Notes: a model not told the origin generated them from the sequence alone. 64,000 bases of DNA from Methanothrix sp. (GCF_016706325.1 NZ_JADJJX010000001.1:1488001-1552000), one strand, 5' to 3'; positions 46,692 through 55,039 are shown, counted from the stretch's first letter. Made by a program: numbers and translations.

Positions 46692-47930
46692 ATGATCGAG
46701 AGGGAGATGGACGTACTCGCAGATGTAGGTGGAAGGCCGGGCCTGGACTGCAGGGGATTTTGCAGCTACTGCTACTTCAAAGGGGTGAAGAAGGTGCCAG
46801 CTTTCGGCTGCAAGAACTGTATGCCTTTCAGGAAGGGCTGTGACTACTGCTCCCGTGCCATAATGGAGGGCTATCCGGGCTTCAAACCCATAAACGATGT
46901 CCTGTTCGAGGTGGCCCAGAGGTGCATGGGCAGCATACCGGACAAGGTCACCATAAGCGGGGGCGGCGACCTGAGCTGCTACCCGGACCTCATTCCCCTG
47001 GCGAGGATGCTGGGTCAGGGGATGGTACCCATCAGCCTTGGCTACACCAGCGGAAAGGGGTTTGAGAGTGCTGACGATGCAGCGGAGCTTATTGATGCCG
47101 GGGTGAATGAGGTATCCTTCACTGTCTTCTCCACCAACCCCGAGCTCCGACGCAGGTATATGGGAGACAGGCATCCGGAGATCGCCCTGGAGAACCTCAA
47201 GAGCTTCTGCCGTAGCTGTGCTGTCTACTGTGCAGCAGTCATCATTCCAGGAGTGAACGACGGCCCGGAGTTGGAGAGGACCTGCAATGACCTGGAGAGT
47301 ATGGGCGCACGTGGCCTTATCCTCATGCGGTTTGCCAACCAGCGGGATCAGGGATTGATCCTGGGAAATGATCCCATTCTGCCGGGGATAACCCCTCATA
47401 GCATCGAGGAGTTCAGAGATCTGGTCACCCGTACTGCCGAGCAGTATCGCTTCCGGGTGACTGGAACTCCCCTGTGGGACCCGGTCACCGGCGCCCCCTT
47501 CGCTCTGGCCAGGCGTCCAGATGTCATATCCCGCCTGACCCCTCTGCGGAGGGGGGCGAGCATCATCACCAGCCGGGTGGCGGCTCCAATGCTGAGGAGC
47601 ATCTTCTCCCAGATGGAGACGGGTGATCGGGTGAACATCCTGCCGGTGGAAAAGGACATCGGCTGCCTGATCACCATTGAGGACTTCTACGGCCTGGACC
47701 TTGACCGGGTGATGGAGACTGTCATCATTCCCGGCCGGACCATGGCTCATGAAAAAGAGATCAAGGGCATTCTATCAAAGGATGGCCGGGAGAGGATGAT
47801 AATCCGGGGCCCGGATACACTCACTGTGGACGGCGAGATGAGCATCTCCATGAGTGCCGAGGAGGTCATAGATCTGGAGGTTGAGGCCTTCGGAGAGCTG
47901 ATCGAGGCCATCAATGCCATGGGCATATGA
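46692..47930 (+). CDS. mmp10: Methyl-coenzyme M reductase arginine methyltransferase Mmp10
   Basis: 412 residues. The radical SAM cluster motif is CRGFCSYCYF (C-x3-C-x2-C), followed at once by the Mmp10-specific cysteine-rich segment FGCKNCMPFRKGCDYCSR. The SAM-binding glycine region is TISGGGDLSCYPDL. In characterised methanogens Mmp10 is a cobalamin-dependent radical SAM methylase that makes 5-methylarginine in McrA. The ATG at 46692 or 46707 may be used. A second radical SAM gene follows after 51 bases in the same direction, separated by a 9-bp repeat array. The window carries no mcr genes. Confidence 0.9.
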   Translation: MIEREMDVLADVGGRPGLDCRGFCSYCYFKGVKKVPAFGCKNCMPFRKGCDYCSRAIMEGYPGFKPINDVLFEVAQRCMGSIPDKVTISGGGDLSCYPDLIPLARMLGQGMVPISLGYTSGKGFESADDAAELIDAGVNEVSFTVFSTNPELRRRYMGDRHPEIALENLKSFCRSCAVYCAAVIIPGVNDGPELERTCNDLESMGARGLILMRFANQRDQGLILGNDPILPGITPHSIEEFRDLVTRTAEQYRFRVTGTPLWDPVTGAPFALARRPDVISRLTPLRRGASIITSRVAAPMLRSIFSQMETGDRVNILPVEKDIGCLITIEDFYGLDLDRVMETVIIPGRTMAHEKEIKGILSKDGRERMIIRGPDTLTVDGEMSISMSAEEVIDLEVEAFGELIEAINAMGI

Positions 47931-47958
47931 GCATATGAGCCAGGGAAGGGGGACAGGA

Positions 47959-48003
47959 GATAGGTGAGATAGGTGAGATAGGTGAGAAAGATGAGAAAGA
48001 TGA
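47959..48003 (+). repeat. 9-bp tandem array containing start codons
   Basis: Five 9-bp units: three GATAGGTGA, then two GAAAGATGA (47959, 47968, 47977, 47986, 47995). The array overlaps the 5' end of the next gene: possible starts GTG 47982, ATG 47991 and ATG 48000 are all in frame, and the GGTGA units double as ribosome-binding sequence. Nine is a multiple of three, so copy changes keep the frame. Confidence 0.9.
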
Positions 48004-49166
48004 GAACACAGAAGAGGCCTTTTCACGTCATGATCATACCCACCCTCGGCTGCCCCTCCAAGTGCAGCTACTGCTGGAGCTCTGAGGTCGGATCCCCGAG
48101 GATGAGCATCGAGACTGTAGGAGAGATAGTGGAATGGCTGCGCGACTTTCGGGACGATCCGGTTACTTTCACCTTTCACGGCGGAGAGCCACTGCTCGCC
48201 GGTGTGGACTACTACCGGGCGGCCCTTCCCCTGCTCAAAAAGGAGCTTGAGCACCTCTGCCCTAACTTCGCCCTGCAGACCAACCTCTGGCTGCTGACCC
48301 CGGAGCTGGCGGAGGTCTTGGCAGAGCATGAGATCCCCATAGGCTCAAGCCTTGACGGCCCCCAGGAGCTCAATGATCTGCAAAGGTCGGAGGGCTACTT
48401 TGAAAGGACCATGGCCGGATATGAGCTGGCCCGAAAGCACGGACTGCAGGTGCAGTTCATCTGTACATTCACCTCCTATTCAGTGCAGTTCAAAGAGGAG
48501 ATATTCAATCACTTTCTGGAAAACGAGCTCACACTCAAGCTTCACCCTGCCCTCCCCTCGCTGAAGAGCGAGCAGCCAGATCGGTGGGCCCTCCCTCCGG
48601 AGGATTATGGCGAGCTGCTGGTCTATCTCCTGGACAAGTACCTGGAGAACATGGACCAGATCGAGGTCAGGAACATCAACGATTATGCCAGATGTGTGCT
48701 CACCGGAAGGGGCACTGTCTGCACCTTCGTCGACTGCATGGAGAACACCTTTGCCGTGGGCCCCGATGGAAGCATCTATCCATGCTACCGGTTTGTGGGG
48801 ATGCCCGAGTTCGTCATGGGAAACGTCCGCGACCGCCCCAGCCAATCGGACCTGGCCGCCTCCCCAGCAGGAGTTCTCATGCGCCAGTTCAAGGAGTATG
48901 TGGATGTGAACTGCAAAGGCTGCAAGCACATCCGCTACTGCCGGGGAGGCTGCCCCTACAATGCCATGGCACCAACAGAGGGAGAGATCAGGGGGGTCGA
49001 TCCTCATTGCATCGCCTATAAGCGGATATTTGATGAGATCTCCGATCGCTTCAACAGAGAGATGATGAGCTCCATGGGCCTGGGATTGGAGGGGATGGGG
49101 CCGGGAGGCGGAAAAAGCAGCGGGCCGGGGATCATGTCGTTGATGCAAAGGATGATCGGGAGATAA
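47982..49166 (+). CDS. Radical SAM/SPASM enzyme, putative peptide- or protein-modifying maturase
   Basis: 394 residues. The radical SAM motif is CPSKCSYCWSS (C-x3-C-x2-C); FTFHGGEPLL is the SAM-binding GGE motif. The C-terminal SPASM domain holds several cysteines: ARCVLTGRGTVCTFVDCMEN, SIYPCYRF and CKGCKHIRYCRGGCPYNA, enough for one or two auxiliary Fe-S clusters. This layout matches archaeal families labelled putative peptide-modifying enzymes (AF1577/Mhun_1560 type, from memory). No short Cys-rich precursor peptide is seen on either side. The partner may be elsewhere, or a protein such as methyl-coenzyme M reductase. The last 30 residues are Gly/Met-rich. The start lies within the 9-bp array. 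Confidence 0.8.
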   Translation: MRKMRKMRTQKRPFHVMIIPTLGCPSKCSYCWSSEVGSPRMSIETVGEIVEWLRDFRDDPVTFTFHGGEPLLAGVDYYRAALPLLKKELEHLCPNFALQTNLWLLTPELAEVLAEHEIPIGSSLDGPQELNDLQRSEGYFERTMAGYELARKHGLQVQFICTFTSYSVQFKEEIFNHFLENELTLKLHPALPSLKSEQPDRWALPPEDYGELLVYLLDKYLENMDQIEVRNINDYARCVLTGRGTVCTFVDCMENTFAVGPDGSIYPCYRFVGMPEFVMGNVRDRPSQSDLAASPAGVLMRQFKEYVDVNCKGCKHIRYCRGGCPYNAMAPTEGEIRGVDPHCIAYKRIFDEISDRFNREMMSSMGLGLEGMGPGGGKSSGPGIMSLMQRMIGR

Positions 49167-49220
49167 ATTAACATCGGCTTGTGACAATTCTAATGCAGCC
49201 CGATGCTGCCCCTGGCCCCA

Positions 49221-49265
49221 ACAGAGGACAAAGATACAGAGGACAAAGATACAGAGGACAAAGAC
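49221..49265 (+). repeat. 15-bp tandem array, three copies
   Basis: Three copies of a 15-bp unit (49221, 49236, 49251), the last with one substitution. They lie in the leader between the radical SAM gene and the DUF2124 gene. Purine-rich on the plus strand (AGAGGACAAAGA). Confidence 0.95.
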
Positions 49266-49359
49266 AAGAGAAATGGTATCCCCAGGCTCGCCCACAGAAA
49301 ACAGCAAAGAATCCCCAAAACATTATTGCCCATGAGCAGGAAATATATGATCGATAACT

Positions 49360-49812
49360 ATGGAGAAGATTCAAGAGTTCAAGGGTCTGGGCGGAATGCT
49401 GAATGGCTTTCGGGATCTGGTCAAGGATGACAAAAAGATAATCTTCGTTGGCTCTCCCGGTTTTTGTACTCCCTTCGCCCTCTTCCTGGGCTATCCAGTA
49501 AGAGAGAAGGAGATGGCCTTTATTCCCGGTCTGGAAAAGGAGAATATGAGGAGGATAATCTCCACTGAATGCGGTCTGGAGCTGGCTGATCCCTGCAGCT
49601 TCGATGCAGACACGGTGGTGATTTTGGGCGGCATGGCCATGCCCAAGATCGGAGTGACTGCAGAGGAGATGGCTGCTTTTCTCTCTCAGATGAGTTACAA
49701 GAGGCTTATTGGTGTCGGATTCATGTCGATCTTTCAGAATTCCGGATGGGCCGATGCCCTGAAGTTCGATATCATCATGGATCTGATCATAGACGGCCAT
49801 CTGTACAGGTAA
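49360..49812 (+). CDS. DUF2124-family protein
   Basis: 150 residues. It begins EFKGLGGMLNGFRDLV, then KIIFVGSPGFCTPFALFL, VVILGGMAMPKIGV and IGVGFMSIFQNSGWAD. It matches DUF2124, a family seen mainly in methanogens with no known function. The GSPGFCTP loop and the GGMAMPK loop could form a ligand or cofactor site, but that is speculation. It is co-directional with the two radical SAM genes upstream and followed by a T-run (49827-49834), so the three may share a transcript. Confidence 0.8.
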   Translation: MEKIQEFKGLGGMLNGFRDLVKDDKKIIFVGSPGFCTPFALFLGYPVREKEMAFIPGLEKENMRRIISTECGLELADPCSFDADTVVILGGMAMPKIGVTAEEMAAFLSQMSYKRLIGVGFMSIFQNSGWADALKFDIIMDLIIDGHLYR

Positions 49813-49826
49813 GGCTGATCTCATAC

Positions 49827-49834
49827 TTTTTTTT
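49827..49834 (+). terminator. T-run terminator after DUF2124 gene
   Basis: Eight T, 15 bases past the stop at 49812, marking the likely end of the mmp10-to-DUF2124 group. Confidence 0.5.
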
Positions 49835-49946
49835 GCTCTGGCGATTTCGCGGCAATCTGCATCTCCGATGAGCTTCATCGATTGTCGAAGTTATGACGCA
49901 AGCTTAATTAGGATGTGTCGAAGATCAGCTGGCAGGTGAAAATGAG

Positions 49947-50672
49947 ATGAATCGCGGAATATTATGCATCTGCATACTGGCGACCAGTCTGATGCTGCCT
50001 GCTTTTGCAGTGAATGGAGGCTATGCCAATCCCAATATCGGCCAGTCATACGGCCGGGGTACCCTGGATGAGGGCCTGGCCGGGATGCTGGACTGGCTGG
50101 ACCAGCCCGTACCAAGCGTCAGATATCCCCTGCCCACCTCAGACCCATCCCTTTATACCACAGGTGCGACAGAGAGCGCTTTTGCTCCTTACAGAGAGTA
50201 TTATAAAGCCGCTGCAGCCGCTGCTGAGGGCGGGGTGGTGGGCAATCCCGCTCAATTTGATATATCTGGAAAAGAGCCCCAGGCAGTCTATTACGGTGAC
50301 GGCCAGGGACTGGCATACTCCCAGTATGCATCTGCCATGGCCATGAGGAGCGATCTATGGATAAAGGGAACAAGCAACTGGTCTCAATATGCGGCCGTGC
50401 CATTGGGAAGCAGACTGGAGCTGGTGGCCTATGCACCCCAGGGGGGGAGTGCAGGCTTTTATCAGACCACCCAGACCAATAACATACTGCCTTATTATGG
50501 AACCTATCAGTTGAATCCGGGCTATAGCACAATGAGCTTTGATGCCGATCTATCTGGGAGGCATATGCTCTACTTCGTGATAAACAACCAGCCGAGCAAC
50601 CTGATCATAGTGGATGTCTTCCCCCAGCAGGCTGAGCCGGCATCATCCAAGCCCGCCCATACTGTATCCTAG
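49947..50672 (+). CDS. Secreted protein, paralogue of 21389-22618
   Basis: 241 residues with a signal peptide (ILCICILATSLMLPAFAV). The mature part has LAYSQYASAMAMRSDLWIKG, SNWSQYAAVPLGSRLELVAY, NPGYSTMSFDADLSGRHMLY and INNQPSNLIIVDVFPQQ. These align with the N-terminal domain of the protein at 21389-22618 over about 140 residues. It lacks that protein's linker and C-terminal PEGA-like domain. No catalytic motif is seen. The two probably belong to a lineage-specific envelope family. Confidence 0.7.
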   Translation: MNRGILCICILATSLMLPAFAVNGGYANPNIGQSYGRGTLDEGLAGMLDWLDQPVPSVRYPLPTSDPSLYTTGATESAFAPYREYYKAAAAAAEGGVVGNPAQFDISGKEPQAVYYGDGQGLAYSQYASAMAMRSDLWIKGTSNWSQYAAVPLGSRLELVAYAPQGGSAGFYQTTQTNNILPYYGTYQLNPGYSTMSFDADLSGRHMLYFVINNQPSNLIIVDVFPQQAEPASSKPAHTVS

Positions 50673-50724
50673 AGATCCGCATATCCGTGAGTCCGCAGCC
50701 TGCCCAGGCGATGATCCATGAGGT

Positions 50725-50784
50725 GATCGATAAGATGATCGGTAAGATGATCGATAAGATGATCAACGAGATGATCAACGAGAT
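50725..50784 (+). repeat. 12-bp tandem array upstream of a phosphoesterase gene
   Basis: Five 12-bp units (GATCGATAAGAT or GATCAACGAGAT) from 50725 to 50784, with degenerate continuation up to the ATG at 50814, which sits in a last AAGATGATCAATGAG element. The array forms most of the leader of the next gene. Confidence 0.9.
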
Positions 50785-50813
50785 GATAGACTAGACCGTC
50801 AATAAGATGATCA

Positions 50814-51521
50814 ATGAGTGAAGCTCTGAGAATTCTGGGGCTGGCAGACCTTCATGACAGCATAGAGAGGCTCGATGGTCTGGAGGATATCAGATGCGAT
50901 ATCATCGCCTTTTGCGGCGACCTTCATAACGGCAGCCCCGGGGAGAGGGCGAGGCCTGCGGCCATGGCCTTGGCCCGCCTCGGGCCGCCTGTGCTGATCG
51001 TCCCCGGCAATATGGACCATAGAGATACCATCTACCCGCTCTGGGAAGAGGCTGGGTTTATCCTGCTCCATCAATCCACCTTTCGCTATAAGGGGTACAG
51101 TTTTCTGGGACTTGGGGGAATGGTCTCCTTGGACCCCCGCAGGCTGGCAGACCCAAATCGGTTCTACCATCGGGATGAGGAGGTCTATGCAATTCTGGAG
51201 AAGGCCTATCTGAAGGTCTCTGATGCCAGGTGCAAGATCGTCATCGTCCACCAGCCCCCACGTGGGGCGCAGGATCTTCTCTACAACGGCGAAAGATCGG
51301 GCTCCTTGGGGCTGCGCCGTTTCATAGAGGACTATCAGCCCGATCTGGTTCTATGCGGCCACATCCATGAGGACCGGGGAGAATGCCGGATCGGCTCCAC
51401 GCTGGTGATCAATGTGGGAGAGCTGCGCCAGGGATACGGAGCTGTGATCGGCCTGGCTGAGAAAATGAGAGATGGGCGAATGGCTGATGAGAATATAACA
51501 GTTGAGTCTATATTACTTTGA
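50814..51521 (+). CDS. Calcineurin-like metallophosphoesterase
   Basis: 235 residues with the metal-binding motifs in order: LADLHDS, CGDLHNG, PGNMDH, VIVHQPPRG and LCGHIHED. This is the YfcE/MJ0936-type phosphodiesterase fold with a two-metal centre. The substrate is unknown; relatives hydrolyse cyclic nucleotides, phosphodiesters or diphosphates. A 17-bp array begins at its stop codon. Confidence 0.85.
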   Translation: MSEALRILGLADLHDSIERLDGLEDIRCDIIAFCGDLHNGSPGERARPAAMALARLGPPVLIVPGNMDHRDTIYPLWEEAGFILLHQSTFRYKGYSFLGLGGMVSLDPRRLADPNRFYHRDEEVYAILEKAYLKVSDARCKIVIVHQPPRGAQDLLYNGERSGSLGLRRFIEDYQPDLVLCGHIHEDRGECRIGSTLVINVGELRQGYGAVIGLAEKMRDGRMADENITVESILL

Positions 51522-51587
51522 TGATTGGATCTGATTGATGATTGGATCTGATTGATGATTGGATCTGATTGATGATTGGATCTGATT
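51520..51587. repeat. 17-bp tandem array between convergent genes
   Basis: Four exact copies of a 17-bp unit GATGATTGGATCTGATT (51520, 51537, 51554, 51571). It starts on the stop codon of the phosphoesterase gene and ends 12 bases before the stop of the methyltransferase gene. Confidence 0.95.
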
Positions 51588-51599
51588 GATCTGCTGTAT

Positions 51600-52385
51600 C
51601 TATTCTGGGCCCCTTTTTTGGGCCACAATTATGATGGAATAGGATCCATCGACATCCTCTACTGTGGGGTAGGCGGCGACATAAGAGAGCCAGCGGATCA
51701 TCTCCGGTGAATGCATTGTCTGCTCTTCTGTCAACCTGTGCTCAATCCTCCCGGCATTAAAGAGCTGCTGCTCTCTTCGAAAGAGGGCTCGGGAGCGAGA
51801 CTGGCCCAGCCGGTATATCACCCGCATGCCGCATCCTTCCACCATCCGGGAGAGGGAGGGGAAGCTGAACCATTGCTTATGAGAGCGGTTCTTGGGCAGG
51901 CCGGCACCATCGCCCGCCTCGTAGATGACATTGGGTACGGAACAGATGAGAAAGCCCTCGGGCATGAGGACTCTGCTGATCTGATCTGCTGCCCCGCCGG
52001 GATCGTTCAGATGCTCCAGGGTCTCAAAGCTGACCACTGCTCCACAGGATTCCGGCGGGATATGGCTGCACAGATCATCCTCTTCCAGGTCCAGGCAGAT
52101 GAAGCGGACATTGGGCAGCTTGTATCTATTCATCGCCTGATCGATCATCCTCTGGCTGCTGTCTATGCCCACAACCTTCTCAAAGATCGAGGCCAGCTCT
52201 GCTGATCCATATCCCAGGCCGCAGGATATATCCGCGGCAAGCCCAACAGAACGATGGCGAAGAAAATCAGCGGCGAAGAGGTAGCGGCCCAGATGCTCCG
52301 CCTTTCGCCATAGATTGCTGTCCTTGGAATCGAATGGGTCCAACTGATCCGAGCCCGTGCCGCTGTAGGCGGAGTAGGATGACAA
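51600..52385 (-). CDS. Class I SAM-dependent methyltransferase
   Basis: 261 residues with motif I LAADISCGLGYGSAELA, acidic residue of motif II VVGIDSSQRMI, then LDLEEDDL, AVVSFETLEHLNDPG (post-motif HL-x-DP, UbiE/COQ5-like) and GFLICSVPN. The substrate is not apparent. It is last in a minus-strand run that includes aIF5A and an aminotransferase. Confidence 0.82.
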   Translation of the reverse strand: MSSYSAYSGTGSDQLDPFDSKDSNLWRKAEHLGRYLFAADFLRHRSVGLAADISCGLGYGSAELASIFEKVVGIDSSQRMIDQAMNRYKLPNVRFICLDLEEDDLCSHIPPESCGAVVSFETLEHLNDPGGAADQISRVLMPEGFLICSVPNVIYEAGDGAGLPKNRSHKQWFSFPSLSRMVEGCGMRVIYRLGQSRSRALFRREQQLFNAGRIEHRLTEEQTMHSPEMIRWLSYVAAYPTVEDVDGSYSIIIVAQKRGPE

Positions 52386-52504
52386 TTATCACCTCGACAT
52401 CCTTAAAAGAAAAATGGCTGGGATCGAAGGCAGGCTACAGAAAAACCTGGACAGCCCGCCCAGGAGCAGAAAGCTGATCGTTTGGCCACGAAGCCGCTTT
52501 ATCC

Positions 52505-52888
52505 CTAGCGGATATCCAGCTTTGTCCTGCCCATCACTGCCAGATAGGCCACCTCTTTTCCTTCCTCGATCTTGGACTTCTGGTCCTCGTCTATGGGAAC
52601 GTCTATGGTGGCATAACTGCTCAGGTCCATCAACTGCACTGATGTCTCTCCGATGGAGAGAACCTGGCCGGTCTTGCGCTCCACAGTGGGCACATAGATC
52701 TTGGTGGTGACCGGCTGGACAATGGATTTCTTCTGATTGTCGAAGATGCCAATGGCATCCACCCTCGCCTTGGCTGAGCCGTGCTTACCGGGTTTTGAAT
52801 GGGATATGCTCTTGATTATGCAGGGCTCTTCATCGATGATCACATACCTTCCTTCTTTCAGCTCTCTGACCTCAACCTGCTCCTTCAT
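52505..52888 (-). CDS. eif5A: Translation initiation factor 5A (aIF5A)
   Basis: 127 residues, family length. The hypusine loop is SKPGKHGSAK, with the modified lysine at residue 35. The N-terminal SH3-like and C-terminal OB domains are complete. The factor helps peptide-bond formation at difficult sequences and requires deoxyhypusine synthase, not encoded here. A TATA-like element TATTTAAAGG just upstream (52920) may drive it, although it also follows the aminotransferase gene closely. Confidence 0.95.
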   Translation of the reverse strand: MKEQVEVRELKEGRYVIIDEEPCIIKSISHSKPGKHGSAKARVDAIGIFDNQKKSIVQPVTTKIYVPTVERKTGQVLSIGETSVQLMDLSSYATIDVPIDEDQKSKIEEGKEVAYLAVMGRTKLDIR

Positions 52889-52923
52889 TTCATCACTCCT
52901 AGGGGCGAATGCGACTCATCTAT

Positions 52924-54027
52924 TTAAAGGATATCTTTCATCCGCCGCAGGGCCTCCTCCAGATTGGCCCGGCTGGCGGCATAGGAGATCCTGATGTGCT
53001 CGCGGCCACCAACACCGAAGGCCGAACCTGGAACGGTGATGACCCCCGCCTGGGCCAGCCTCTCGGCCATCAGGTCACCATCTCCCACCCGGGGAAAGAG
53101 ATAGAAGGCGCCATCGGGCTCAGTCAGCTCCACACCCATCTCCCTGAAGCCGGCCACCAGCAGATCTCTGCGGGCCCTGAATTCGTCCCTCATCTGATGG
53201 ACGCAATCCTGCGGTCCGCAGACCGCCTCCAGAGCGGCTGCCTGGGAGATGGAGCTGGCGCAGGCCTGGATATACTGATGTATCTTGAGCAGTTGCTCTA
53301 TGGCCCCGCTCCGGGCGGCGAGATACCCCAGCCGCCAGCCGGTCATGGCATAGGTCTTGGAGACGGCATTGACGGTGATCACATTCTCTGCGAACCGGGC
53401 GGGGCTGACATGCTCCCCCCGGTAGATGAAGTGCTCGTAGACCTCATCTGAGAGGAGAGCGATATCCTCGTCATCGGCTATTTCGGCGATGGCCCTCATC
53501 TGCTCGCCCGTCTGTACCGATCCTGTGGGGTTGGAGGGGGAGTTGATGATTATCATCCTGGTCTTCTCGGTTATCCTCTCCTCTACCGCCTCCGGAGCCA
53601 GCCGGAGGTTCTCGTCCAGTGGAACGGAGACCGGCCTTGCCCCCACCAATTTGGTCAGCTCGGCATAGGAGAGAAAGCTCGGATCGCCCACCAGCACCTC
53701 CTCGCCCCGGTCGACCAGGGCGGCAATGGCCAGGAAGAGGGCCTCGCTGGCACCACTGGTGACCATTATATCATCAGCGGTGCAGTCGATCAGGTTCTCC
53801 CTTCTGAACTTCTCTGCCAGTGCCTCTCTGAGCTCCGGCACCCCGCAGTTGGAGGTGTAGCCGCACTGCCCCATCTCAATGGCCTTGATCGCTGCCCTCT
53901 TTATGTGGGCAGGGGTATCGAAATCCGGCTGGCCCAATCCCAGGTTGACTGAACCGGGCTTGGCCGACTCGAAGCATCTCCTAATTCCAGATATCTCAAT
54001 CTCCTCTGTACAACGTGCAAACCTCAT
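52924..54027 (-). CDS. PLP-dependent aminotransferase, class I/II
   Basis: 367 residues of the aspartate aminotransferase fold: INLGLGQPDFDTP-like start (VNLGLGQPDFDTPAHI), SPSNPTGSV, LLSDEVYEHF, and the Schiff-base lysine K224 in VNAVSKTYAMTGWRLGY. The C-terminal arginine region is REHIRISYAAS. It could transaminate aspartate, aromatic or branched-chain amino acids; the substrate is not decided by the sequence. Its start overlaps the stop of the upstream gene by four bases (ATGA), showing translational coupling. Confidence 0.9.
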   Translation of the reverse strand: MRFARCTEEIEISGIRRCFESAKPGSVNLGLGQPDFDTPAHIKRAAIKAIEMGQCGYTSNCGVPELREALAEKFRRENLIDCTADDIMVTSGASEALFLAIAALVDRGEEVLVGDPSFLSYAELTKLVGARPVSVPLDENLRLAPEAVEERITEKTRMIIINSPSNPTGSVQTGEQMRAIAEIADDEDIALLSDEVYEHFIYRGEHVSPARFAENVITVNAVSKTYAMTGWRLGYLAARSGAIEQLLKIHQYIQACASSISQAAALEAVCGPQDCVHQMRDEFRARRDLLVAGFREMGVELTEPDGAFYLFPRVGDGDLMAERLAQAGVITVPGSAFGVGGREHIRISYAASRANLEEALRRMKDIL

Positions 54028-54530
54028 GGCTTCTCCCTCCGAATTTGCTCTCCTGTCTGATCATCTCTGTAGACCACATTGAGAATGTTAAAGCAGCCGA
54101 GGGTGCTCAACTCCTCTTTCATGATGTTCATCCTCACCCTCCCTCCCCTCCAGTAAAGGGTGATCTTCACATCCTCCTTCTCTATCTCCAATGATAGCGA
54201 TTCCATGAACCTCTCCAGAGCCCGGCTGTTTGAGAATGGTACAACGAATATCGCTCGGTATCTGTCCTGCTTGCGGGCATATGAGGTCAGAATATAGCCA
54301 TTGCTCTCGAACTCGCTGATCTCCTCAAAGCGGCATAATACCTCCTTCTCATGCTCTGTGGTCGAGTCGACCTTGGAGATTATCAGCAGAATTCTGGAGA
54401 GAAGCAGCCTATCGAATTTTCTGCCAAACCAGATGTTGATGGAGCCCTGTGTGAGCAGGATGGATGCAGAAGATCCACTGATCTCTATGGAGACCGGTTC
54501 CGGCCTGGAGGCTGAGGAGGAGGGCATCAT
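54024..54530 (-). CDS. Hypothetical protein coupled to aminotransferase
   Basis: 168 residues, not recognised. Soluble alpha/beta pattern with SINIWFGRKFDRLLLSRILL, SYARKQDRYRAIFVVPFSNS and RVRMNIMKEELSTLGCFNIL. There is no signal peptide, membrane helix or cysteine motif. It comes first in the minus-strand group and overlaps the aminotransferase start by four bases, suggesting a linked function, possibly regulatory. It is divergent from the thioesterase gene at 54596. Confidence 0.6.
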   Translation of the reverse strand: MMPSSSASRPEPVSIEISGSSASILLTQGSINIWFGRKFDRLLLSRILLIISKVDSTTEHEKEVLCRFEEISEFESNGYILTSYARKQDRYRAIFVVPFSNSRALERFMESLSLEIEKEDVKITLYWRGGRVRMNIMKEELSTLGCFNILNVVYRDDQTGEQIRREKP

Positions 54531-54595
54531 CTCTAGATCCTGGCGGAGCAGATATAACCATTTCGAGAAATGATCCTCTGAGAGGATCGATTCCC

Positions 54596-55039
54596 ATGGA
54601 CCAATGCTTAACGGCTTTAAAGAGAGAGTTTTCCCAGGAGCCCTATGCCCAACTGTTGGGGATAGAGATCATCGAGCTGGAGGCGGGGCACGCCATCCTG
54701 AGGATGAGGACGAAGGAGAGCATGAGCAACCTCTTCGGAACAGTTCATGGGGCGGCCATATATTCCCTTCTCGATGCCGCCTTTGAGCTGACAGTCAACT
54801 CCCATGGCACAGTGGCGGTGGCACTGGGGGTAAATGTCAACTATCTGTCTTCAGCCCATCCCGGGGAGATGCTGCTGGCGGAAGGGCGGGAGATCAATCG
54901 ATCCCGCAGGATAGCCTCCTGTGATATCCGGGTGACAGGAGGGGACGGCCGGCTGGTTGCCACCTGCCAGGCCCTGGCCTACAGAATGAGGGACCGACTC
55001 CCATTCCTGCCGCCTGAGGATGCTCCGAGTACACGATGA
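54596..55039 (+). CDS. Hotdog-fold thioesterase (PaaI/YbgC-type)
   Basis: 147 residues. The hotdog signature is LFGTVHGAAIYSLLDAAFEL, followed by VNVNYLSSAHPGEMLLAEGR and a final strand RLVATCQALAYRM. The family cleaves acyl-CoA thioesters. Which acyl-CoA is used is unknown. It starts at ATG 54596. Downstream is a degenerate 17-bp repeat tract before ycaO. Confidence 0.85.
   Translation: MDQCLTALKREFSQEPYAQLLGIEIIELEAGHAILRMRTKESMSNLFGTVHGAAIYSLLDAAFELTVNSHGTVAVALGVNVNYLSSAHPGEMLLAEGREINRSRRIASCDIRVTGGDGRLVATCQALAYRMRDRLPFLPPEDAPSTR

Noticed and set aside
49203..49430. Possible precursor peptide for the SPASM enzyme
   Set aside because: The frame consists of the 15-bp repeat read as EDKDT and then antisense-like sequence; there is no leader-core pattern and no cysteine.
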